28,232 nt of DNA, from the NCBI GenBank assembly GCA_003697085.1, contig RFFU01000042.1:1-28232 (forward strand). The letters run 5' to 3'. The notes beneath the pieces are model-generated. The model was not told the origin of the DNA and searched no databases. It saw only the letters and a program-made list of their open reading frames with translations. Below, piece by piece: positions 22,436 through 28,232 of the stretch. The stretch comes from Candidatus Hydrogenedentota bacterium (lineage in GTDB: Bacteria; UBA8481; J006). Position numbers and translations under genes: made by a program. Position 1 is the stretch's first letter, and each line of letters opens with the position of its first letter.

Positions 22436-24942
22436 TCTTCCGGAAACGGTTCGTAGATCTTGAAGGCTCCGTCGAAGGCGTTCTCGACATTGAAGCCCTC
22501 CCGCTCCAACTTGTAGATGCGCCGTTCGAGTTCCTGGCGCTTTTTGAGCCGTTTGTTGGAGTCCTTGTGGAGAAGGTCGCGGAAGGCGGGGTGTTTCCGG
22601 AGTTTCTTCCGGATGGGAAGGGCAAAGGGACAATATTCGATGAAGATCCGGCGGGAAACCTTGTTCAGTTTCTGAATGCCCTGCGACTCGAACTTGATCC
22701 AATCCGAATAATCGAGCGCGAATTTGTCGGCATCCATTGAAAGCCCGGCGAAACGATCGTTCAATTTCTGTTTCTGTTCATCCGAGAGCTCCGGATTTTT
22801 CTTGTAGAAATTGACATAGTCGTAGTAGTGCCCCGTCAAGCCGCCGTCGGCGGGACTCATCCAGTTCGCTCCCGCGATCGCCTTGGCGATGTTCCATCGG
22901 AATCGCGCCACGACCCCAATCATCATATCGAAAAGATCGATGACGCTGAGCTCCGGAAGAAGAATCCGCCCGGGCGAATCCTTGTTTCGTCCCTCGAACT
23001 CCTGCCACGAGATTCCGCGGTCACCTTCCGACGGCAGGATGAGGACGAAGGGATAGATTTCTTTCGGGAGAAAATCGGAGCGCTTGGCGATCTGAAAGCG
23101 GACGTCTCGGTAGAAGGCCGTGAAATCGATGCGAACGAGCCGGATGAGGGTCTCCGCCGTCTTCCCCGGGGTCAGAATACGTTCCGCCGTATCAGCGATC
23201 TCTTCCGGGGTCCGGCGGATCACCGCGACTTCCCCGCGTCCCGCCGAGAAGGCGCGGGCCGCTTTCGCCAAGACCTGCTCCACTTCGTAATACACGTTGT
23301 CCATCGCCGGGTCCGGTTCATCCGAACGATAGCGTCCCAATCGATTCGCCTTCAGATACTCGTCGATCGTTTGCCCGAGATCGTTTCGCGAGGGCCCGAC
23401 CTTTTCCTCGTAGATGAGGCGAATCCATTGGTCGCCATACATCACCGGTCCACTGGTCTTCTCGTCGAACGAGAGCCTTTCGGGAGTCGGAATCGGCTGC
23501 GAGGGGGCAAAGCCGTAGCGGAGGAAACCCCGGATCTCCTTTCGATTGTAGGTCCGGGAGAGTTGCCAGAGACGCGGCCACAGATTCCAATAGGCATTAA
23601 AAACACGATTCGGGTCTTCGTTCCCCTCGAGACAGAGGCGGAGTGCGTCGCGTTCCATTGAGTTCAATTTCATCTCGGACAATGCTCCCGGGAAATCGTA
23701 GTCCGTGACGACCTCCACTTCGGCGGGTTCGGCCTCGGCGACAGTCTCCGGCACGGTCGATTTCTTCTCCGCCGCCTTCAGGGGAGGCTTGGCGGAAGGG
23801 GGAGAGGGCGGAGTCGGTGCCGGGGAAGGCCGGGGAGGCCGGGAAGGCGAGGCACCGGCCGGGAGCGGTTCCGAGATCGCGTCCGAGGATGCCGGCGTGT
23901 CGGGAAGGGACACCGTCTTCCCCTGCAGTACGGCATCGAGGAGTTCGAGGTCGGTGTGGAAGGCGGAAGCGTTCGGAAAGGTCGTCCTCCAGAAACGAGC
24001 GATGACGGCCTCGAAACGGCGGGCCACCTCGAGAAGACGTTTGAGGAAGGGAAGCGCGGCTCTTCGTTGGTCCGAATCGAGCCCTTCGAAGAGATAGACG
24101 TAGGCCCGCAGAATTCCGCGCGGCCCGTAGAAACGATCGAGAACCTCCTCGGCCTCGCGCATCTCCCGGTGTAACTCTTCCGAAAGCCTGGGAAGAGTCC
24201 GGGCAAGGCGGTGGGAAATGTATTCGAGCGGATGGGGATTCTGATTCTGAACGAGCCATTCCAGTTCCTTCGGCGGTCGGGAGAGAATGTGGGAAAAGAA
24301 GTACGCCTCCTCGATCTCGGCGAACGGCCGGTTCAGTGGAGCCGGGATGTCTTCGGGCGGAACTTCGCGATCGACGTCGGCCAAAGCCGGAGGCCGGGCC
24401 TGGTCCATTCGGGCGATCAGGTTACGGCCGTGATCCAAAAAGAATTTGTAGGTCGAATTCGGCTCGGGAATCCGCGTGTTCAAGATCGAATAGAGGATCG
24501 AGAAGTTGTCGATGTAGGCGGAGGCGCGCTTTGACGTGAGCCGGACCGCGTGCCATCGAAGATGATTGCTTCGCACGCGCGCGCAAAGTGTGCGTGCCAA
24601 AAGCAGGCCCGCCGAAAGGTTCGAACGGATCCATTCCGTCACCGCTCGCGGTCCGCCCGCGACCTGAATCAGCTCGCTGCGCTCCCGCGCGCGAACCGAT
24701 GCCGAACGCGGAGTCCCTTCGATGGCGCCGATCTCGCCGATCGGGAGATTCGATCGTTCCAAAACGGCCACGAGTCTTCCGTCGCGCTCGACGTCCTCCT
24801 CGCGAAAAGGCCCGCTCCCGTCGTTCATCAGAACCTCGAGCCTTCCTTTCTTCAGGATGAAAAACGAATCGCTCGGCTCCCCCTGCAACATCAGGTATCG
24901 TCCGGAATCGAGGAAGACCTGGCGGGAGGTCGAGGGACTCAC
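22432..24942 (-). CDS. Large cyclic-nucleotide-binding-domain protein with uncharacterised C-terminal region
   Basis: An 836-residue protein starting at GTG, overlapping the LysM-FecR stop (GTGA). Residues of about 9-100 form a cNMP-binding domain; IGEIGAIEGTPRSAS (68-82) has the phosphate-cassette Glu70 and Arg79, so binding of cAMP or cGMP is plausible. No HTH follows, so it is not a Crp/Fnr regulator. A helical region (105-345) contains heptad-like stretches. A Pro/Ser/Ala-rich linker (about 347-390) leads to a region of about 420 residues with many aromatic and charged residues (IRLIYEEKVGPSRNDLG, GHYYDYVNFYKKNPELS, EYCPFALPIRKKL) that I do not recognise. There are no membrane segments. 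Its position in the lipid A array suggests a nucleotide-controlled role in the envelope (inference). Confidence 0.8.
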   Translation of the reverse strand: MSPSTSRQVFLDSGRYLMLQGEPSDSFFILKKGRLEVLMNDGSGPFREEDVERDGRLVAVLERSNLPIGEIGAIEGTPRSASVRARERSELIQVAGGPRAVTEWIRSNLSAGLLLARTLCARVRSNHLRWHAVRLTSKRASAYIDNFSILYSILNTRIPEPNSTYKFFLDHGRNLIARMDQARPPALADVDREVPPEDIPAPLNRPFAEIEEAYFFSHILSRPPKELEWLVQNQNPHPLEYISHRLARTLPRLSEELHREMREAEEVLDRFYGPRGILRAYVYLFEGLDSDQRRAALPFLKRLLEVARRFEAVIARFWRTTFPNASAFHTDLELLDAVLQGKTVSLPDTPASSDAISEPLPAGASPSRPPRPSPAPTPPSPPSAKPPLKAAEKKSTVPETVAEAEPAEVEVVTDYDFPGALSEMKLNSMERDALRLCLEGNEDPNRVFNAYWNLWPRLWQLSRTYNRKEIRGFLRYGFAPSQPIPTPERLSFDEKTSGPVMYGDQWIRLIYEEKVGPSRNDLGQTIDEYLKANRLGRYRSDEPDPAMDNVYYEVEQVLAKAARAFSAGRGEVAVIRRTPEEIADTAERILTPGKTAETLIRLVRIDFTAFYRDVRFQIAKRSDFLPKEIYPFVLILPSEGDRGISWQEFEGRNKDSPGRILLPELSVIDLFDMMIGVVARFRWNIAKAIAGANWMSPADGGLTGHYYDYVNFYKKNPELSDEQKQKLNDRFAGLSMDADKFALDYSDWIKFESQGIQKLNKVSRRIFIEYCPFALPIRKKLRKHPAFRDLLHKDSNKRLKKRQELERRIYKLEREGFNVENAFDGAFKIYEPFPEE

Positions 24943-26075
24943 GGGTTATCCTCTCGAAGAAGAATCGGGCCGGCTGCAGTCGGAATCCCTTCCAGGAAAG
25001 TTCGCGTCAGCGTCGTGCAGCGAATCCAGTAACGGCCCGCTCTGGCGGGCAGACGGCGCACGGCGACCCCCGTCTGATCCGTGTGGCCCGTGACACCGCC
25101 GACGTTATGCATCCCGTCGGCATCGGAGAAGAGGATCACCCGGAAGTTCCGTTCGGCTTCCGCGGCTATTGCTACCACGATAGTATGCGGCGCCGTCTCT
25201 ATGGTGACGTGAGGCGTTTCCGGAAGAGCGACGATCGTGTCCGAAGGCTCGAGTGTTCTCAATATCATTCCGCGGCCCGCGGGAACGTCCCGCACTCCAA
25301 AAGCATTCGAGACCGTCGCCTCTCCGCGCCATATTGAGATTGCCGTGCGATGGGAATCGAGGACCGTCAGCGCCCCTTCGCCGGATCGCAGGGCGACGCG
25401 TCCCGAAGGAGTATGGATGGCGAAAAGCGAGAGGTCCGGCCGATGAGGTACCGCGAATTCCAAGCGGCCGGATTCGAGCCGATAGATTCTCCGCGAGTCC
25501 GCTTCGCTCGCCGATAACTCCCGAATCTCGAACCGCGCCGCCCCTTCGAGCACAAGGCGTTCGCCGAGGCTGGTGCTGAGCAAAACCCGCGCTTCCCGGG
25601 AATCGAGGAGAAGAATGTCTCCTTCCTCGAGGCGTGTGCCCCGGCGAAGAATTCGCGCAGGTTCCGTCGAACGAATCAAGCGAGCGTCACCTTCCACTTC
25701 CAGCGCTGTCATTTCCGTCGGAAGAAGGAGCGGGGCGGAGGAGGTCGCCCGCGCAATTTCTTCCGGCGAAGCAGGTGAGGTTGTCGGTTCTGAACCGGAC
25801 GGTCCAACGGAGGCGGTTTCGGCCGTCGCTCCGGGAATGAGAAGTTTCTGCCCGGGATGAATGACGTAGGGGGGCTTGAGACCGTTCGCCTCGGCTATCC
25901 TTCGGTAACGAGTTCCGTCACCGTAGTAATGAAGAGCGATCGAGAAAAGTGTTTCGCCGGCGGAAACGATATGCGTTGTTTCCGAGGACGACGCCCCGGT
26001 CGCCCAAGTTTCGGAAAGACCGAAAATCATTCCGGTCGCAAGAAGTCCCGCCAGGATGGAGAACGAACACCTCAT
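24939..26075 (-). CDS. LysM and FecR-domain exported protein
   Basis: A 378-residue protein. A signal peptide (about residues 1-26) is followed by a LysM peptidoglycan-binding domain (35-81: HIVSAGETLFSIALHYYGDGTRYRRIAEANG...LLIPG). After a Ser/Pro/Thr/Glu linker comes a FecR-like beta domain (about 125-265; LRRGTRLEEGDILLLDSREARV, IRELSASEADSR, LESGRLEFAV) and an Ig- or FnIII-like C-terminal region (about 285-370). LysM-FecR proteins of this layout are thought to sit at the cell wall and may bind peptidoglycan; their role is poorly known. It starts 84 nt after the beta-barrel gene and ends in an overlap with the cNMP-binding gene, so it probably belongs to the same transcript. Confidence 0.88.
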   Translation of the reverse strand: MRCSFSILAGLLATGMIFGLSETWATGASSSETTHIVSAGETLFSIALHYYGDGTRYRRIAEANGLKPPYVIHPGQKLLIPGATAETASVGPSGSEPTTSPASPEEIARATSSAPLLLPTEMTALEVEGDARLIRSTEPARILRRGTRLEEGDILLLDSREARVLLSTSLGERLVLEGAARFEIRELSASEADSRRIYRLESGRLEFAVPHRPDLSLFAIHTPSGRVALRSGEGALTVLDSHRTAISIWRGEATVSNAFGVRDVPAGRGMILRTLEPSDTIVALPETPHVTIETAPHTIVVAIAAEAERNFRVILFSDADGMHNVGGVTGHTDQTGVAVRRLPARAGRYWIRCTTLTRTFLEGIPTAAGPILLREDNP

Positions 26076-26159
26076 TTGACGATCATCCTATCCTGTTTCC
26101 CGTCGCTTTTCCACAGGCGGTGAAAGGAAAACGAAAAGCGGTGGCTTCCCGAACGGTGT

Positions 26160-26867
26160 TCAAAAGTGATACGCGGTGCCGGCGCTGACCCCCATTTCGT
26201 CCGAAAAACGTCCCTCTAAAAAAACCGACCACTCGGGCGAGAGGGAGAATTCCCCGCCGCCGTAAACCCCTAATTTTTGATCCGTCTCGTCATCCGCGAG
26301 CCCCCCGGGATTGTTATAGGAGATACGGGCTGTCGAAAGGCGGACACCCACGTACGGAGTGATATCGCGATACCGCCCCTGGACCTGCACCCCGCCCGAC
26401 CACTCGATGTAATCCGCGTTGGCCGGAGAACCGGGACCGTTGGGCCAATCTCCCTCATGCTGAATGTGAGCGAGAACGTTGCCGTTGAGCGCCAAATTCC
26501 AGAGGGCTGATTCGTATACGATGATTCCCGCTCCGGCACCGAATGCGAATTCCGTCCCACCGGCAAAGGCTGTTTGAACCGTATTGACGTCCGGATAATC
26601 CACGAGTGTGAAATTGTCGAAGCCGACGCTGCCTTTCACGAGAATAGATTCGGAAACCGAAAAGGAACCTTCGGCGAGAAGATACTTGTTCTTGGCGCGG
26701 CGAAAATCGAGCCGGTTTCCAATCGAGTGCATCTTGCGGCGGTCATAGCCGAGCGTAAGGCCTCCGGAGAACTGGCCGATGCGGGGACGAATTGCTCCCA
26801 TCGGAGCGGCCGCCGCGAGGGTGGCGGAAAGGAAGAGAACCAGCAGGAATGAAAAGAGACGGACCAC
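26160..26867 (-). CDS. Predicted small outer-membrane beta-barrel protein
   Basis: A 235-residue protein with a clear signal peptide (MVRLFSFLLVLFLSATLAAAA, positions 1-21). The mature part is rich in alternating aromatic and Gly strands (for example LTLGYDRRKMHSIG, LAEGSFSVSESILVKGSVGFDNF, GVYGGGEFSLSPEWSVFLEGRF). The final residue is Phe, preceded by Tyr and His, as in BAM-recognised barrels. It could be an 8-10-stranded OmpA/Opa-like barrel or a porin-like autotransport-free barrel; the ligand is unknown. The start is GTG, directly abutting the DUF47 stop with no spacer and no clear ribosome site, which suggests coupled translation. Confidence 0.75.
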   Translation of the reverse strand: MVRLFSFLLVLFLSATLAAAAPMGAIRPRIGQFSGGLTLGYDRRKMHSIGNRLDFRRAKNKYLLAEGSFSVSESILVKGSVGFDNFTLVDYPDVNTVQTAFAGGTEFAFGAGAGIIVYESALWNLALNGNVLAHIQHEGDWPNGPGSPANADYIEWSGGVQVQGRYRDITPYVGVRLSTARISYNNPGGLADDETDQKLGVYGGGEFSLSPEWSVFLEGRFSDEMGVSAGTAYHF

Positions 26868-27506
26868 CTACGAACTCTGCTTCGTAACGGTGATCAGAAT
26901 TCGATCGGCGGCGTTCTCGGCGGCATCGGCGATTCCGGCAAGCCGCGAGACGGTGTCTCGAAGCACGAGCTGTTCTCCACGGTCTTCGATATCCGAAAAG
27001 ATCTTCTTGAGAAGACTCCACTCGATCGAGTCGGTCTTCTGTTCCGCGGCGCTGACATCTTCGACGAGACCGGCGGCCGTCTCGATGTCGTCGAAAAGAC
27101 CGGTGACGGCTTGACGCAACTCCCGCCCGGCCTCCACGACACCTTCCGCCAATTCCAGTATCTCTTTGTGCATCTCCTTCGGGAAAAGAGGTCTTTCCGT
27201 GATCAGAGCCTTCGAAAATTCCACCGTTCGATTGGCGATCTTGTCTACCATATCGACAAGGAGAATATAGTCCGTCCGATAGAAGGGAAGAAAAGCCCCT
27301 TGCGAAATACGTGTTTGTATTTCGCGGCGTACTTCGTCCGCTCGGTGCTCCGCTTGGTGGATCGCAAAGGAAACTTCATTGCATTCCGGATTTCCCTCAA
27401 GATATTCGGAAACAACCTTGACGAGAAGATCGAGACATTCTCCGACGAGCTCGGAATGTTTTCGAACGAGTTCGATTACCTTTTTCTCCGCTTTCCCGAA
27501 GAACAT
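26868..27506 (-). CDS. DUF47/PhoU-like protein (phosphate transport accessory type)
   Basis: A 212-residue all-helical protein of the DUF47 (TIGR00153/PhoU-like) family. IHQAEHRADEVRREIQTRIS (around residues 49-68) and DYILLVDMVDKIANRTVEFSKAL carry the conserved acidic and helical pattern; the rest is four-helix-bundle-like, ending SRLAGIADAAENAADRILITVTKQ. DUF47 proteins normally sit beside a PiT-type phosphate transporter; none is in this window. AAGGGAG lies 8 nt before the ATG and a promoter about 65-90 nt upstream, so this is probably the first gene of the ten-gene array. The TAG stop is followed at once by the next gene's GTG. Confidence 0.9.
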   Translation of the reverse strand: MFFGKAEKKVIELVRKHSELVGECLDLLVKVVSEYLEGNPECNEVSFAIHQAEHRADEVRREIQTRISQGAFLPFYRTDYILLVDMVDKIANRTVEFSKALITERPLFPKEMHKEILELAEGVVEAGRELRQAVTGLFDDIETAAGLVEDVSAAEQKTDSIEWSLLKKIFSDIEDRGEQLVLRDTVSRLAGIADAAENAADRILITVTKQSS

Positions 27507-27569
27507 CGGTCACGCTCCCTTGGAATTCTTTTTCCGACTCATACGCCCTTCATCTTGCGAATCCGACGG

Positions 27570-27598
27570 ATTATTGTCGCCGAAAGCAGGAAATTCAA
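27570..27598 (-). promoter_or_regulatory. Sigma70-like promoter for the long minus-strand array
   Basis: On the minus strand, TTGAAT (27593-27598, 4/6) and AATAAT (27570-27575, 5/6) are separated by 17 bp. Transcription would start near 27563, about 57 nt before the ATG of the DUF47 gene. It is the only good box pair I found in front of the operon, although read-through from elsewhere cannot be excluded. Confidence 0.5.
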
Positions 27599-27604
27599 CG
27601 GGAA

Positions 27605-27940
27605 AGATCGGCCTCCGGCCTCCTCGGAATGACATTGAGGGAGGGCAACCCGCCGGTCGCCGCTACAAGCGCTGGTCGTGCCAGGAGGGCAACCCGCCGG
27701 AAGCCCCTACAGTCCGCGATCGAATCCATTCGCTTCCTTTTCTCCACCGTTTTTCGCAGACGAGAGAGTCTGAACTCCATTCCCCCTTTCCTCTCCATTC
27801 CCCCTTTTCTCTTTTTCCTTTTGCCTTTTCCCCTTTTGCCTTTCTCTTCTTCCGTGCCGTTCCGCGTGTTCCGTGGTTCCTTTCCCTTCCGTGGCATTCC
27901 GCGTCCTCCGTGGTTTTCTTCCTTTTACGAATTCCGTGAA
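27605..27940 (-). repeat. Composite dispersed repeat, inverted copy, with extra repeat words
   Basis: On the minus strand the parts appear in the same order as at 9373 and 10500: ACCACGGA words (about 27850-27915), a heptamer array (about 27785-27850, units such as AAAAGGC, AAAAGGG, AAAAGGA), then a diverged hairpin block (27714-27772: GCAGAC near 27756, AACGGTGGAGAA, ATTCGATCGCGGACTGTAGGGGC). GAGGGCAACCCGCCGG is repeated directly at 27641-27656 and 27685-27700. Near 27605-27634 lies a reverse fragment of the GTCATTCCGAGGAGGCCG palindrome. The stretch fills the divergent spacer between the DUF47 gene and the partial gene at 28069. Confidence 0.8.
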
Positions 27941-27964
27941 AAAACGCACAAAGGAAATGTAAGA

Positions 27965-27994
27965 ATTGACACTGTCTTCGCAATAAACTTTTCA
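27965..27994 (+). promoter_or_regulatory. Sigma70-like promoter of the right-edge gene
   Basis: TTGACA (27965-27970, perfect) and TTTCAT (27989-27994, 4/6) are separated by 18 bp, giving a leader of roughly 68 nt to the ATG at 28069. The -35 box is perfect; the -10 box is only moderate. Confidence 0.45.
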
Positions 27995-28068
27995 TTGTCG
28001 GAATGGTCCAAGGAGCAGATGATTCGAAAAGGTCGGATCAGATTTTGGGAACGAAGGAGGAAAAGAAA

Positions 28069-28232
28069 ATGAGAGGGAAGGCGCTTCTTGGTTTGGTTTT
28101 GTGTGGTTGTGTACTGGTGAGCGCCCCCGTGGTTGTTCGGGCGGATGAATCCACGGATGAAGGTACGGCGACATCAGACGAGGGGTCGCGTTGGGACGAG
28201 GCGAGGCAAAAGGCGCAGGAGCGGCGCGAGGA
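28069..28232 (+). CDS. Secreted protein, 5' part only (runs off the window)
   Basis: The ATG at 28069 follows a strong ribosome site (AAGGAGG, 28054-28060, 8 nt upstream). The first 54 codons remain open to the window edge. Residues of about 1-25 form a signal peptide (MRGKALLGLVLCGCVLVSAP, then VVVRA as the likely cleavage site); a Cys-containing core (LCGC) means a lipoprotein should also be considered, though no lipobox fits well. The mature part begins Asp/Glu/Ser/Thr-rich and turns Arg/Gln/Glu-rich, possibly the start of a coiled coil. Function unknown. Confidence 0.7.
   Translation, partial: MRGKALLGLVLCGCVLVSAPVVVRADESTDEGTATSDEGSRWDEARQKAQERRE

Overview
The window (28,232 bases, fairly GC-rich by eye) comes from a Gram-negative (diderm) bacterium. 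It carries lpxB, lpxK, an LpxL-type acyltransferase, msbA, a lipoprotein, a small outer-membrane beta-barrel candidate and a type IV pilin-like protein. Nothing here fixes the phylum: the gene neighbourhoods do not match a standard proteobacterial layout, and the intergenic DNA is full of degenerate repeats of the kind I associate with environmental and candidate-phylum genomes. No phage, transposase, CRISPR array, rRNA or tRNA was recognised.

Layout. (1) 1-320: repeat-rich spacer. (2) 321-5998, minus strand: an operon-like run starting with an ABC ATPase, an ABC-2 type permease, a membrane-anchored TPR-like protein and a prepilin, then, after a heptamer-repeat spacer, a thiamine-diphosphate acetolactate-synthase-type enzyme and a lipoprotein. 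A strong promoter lies so close to the ATPase start that the mRNA may be leaderless. (3) 6122-9349, plus strand: a two-GYF-domain membrane protein with a Cys-rich tail, then a large exported NHL-repeat protein ending in a degenerate CFI-box-like C-terminus. (4) 9531-10412, minus: a diguanylate cyclase. (5) 10413-11241: a repeat-dense spacer. (6) 11242-15344, plus: a GT2 glycosyltransferase, RNase R and SmpB, then a FmdB-type zinc-ribbon protein. (7) 15502-15884: a 63-codon gene of unknown function behind a CsrA-like leader, followed by consecutive hairpins. (8) 15939-27506, minus: a ten-gene tightly packed array, in transcription order DUF47/PhoU-like, beta-barrel, LysM-FecR, cyclic-nucleotide-binding protein, Gfo/Idh oxidoreductase, lpxB, msbA, lpxK, lpxL-like and rdgB. 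Most junctions are 4-nt ATGA/GTGA overlaps. (9) 27507-28068: repeat-rich divergent spacer. (10) 28069 to the end: the start of a secreted protein.

How the genes fit together. The long array combines late lipid A synthesis and export (LpxB disaccharide formation, LpxK 4'-phosphorylation, LpxL secondary acylation, MsbA flipping) with cell-envelope proteins (LysM-FecR, beta-barrel) and a large uncharacterised cNMP-binding protein, suggesting envelope biogenesis tied to a nucleotide signal. The ABC-permease-TPR-pilin block resembles the pilGHI-pilA association of Myxococcus and may serve pilus or pseudopilus export. RNase R and SmpB are translationally coupled partners in ribosome rescue.

The most unusual non-coding signal is a dispersed composite repeat. 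It consists of an in-phase 7-bp array (consensus AAAAGGC), followed in three copies by a hairpin-containing block of about 63 bp that is nearly identical in two of them. Copies or fragments occur in at least six intergenic regions of this one window.
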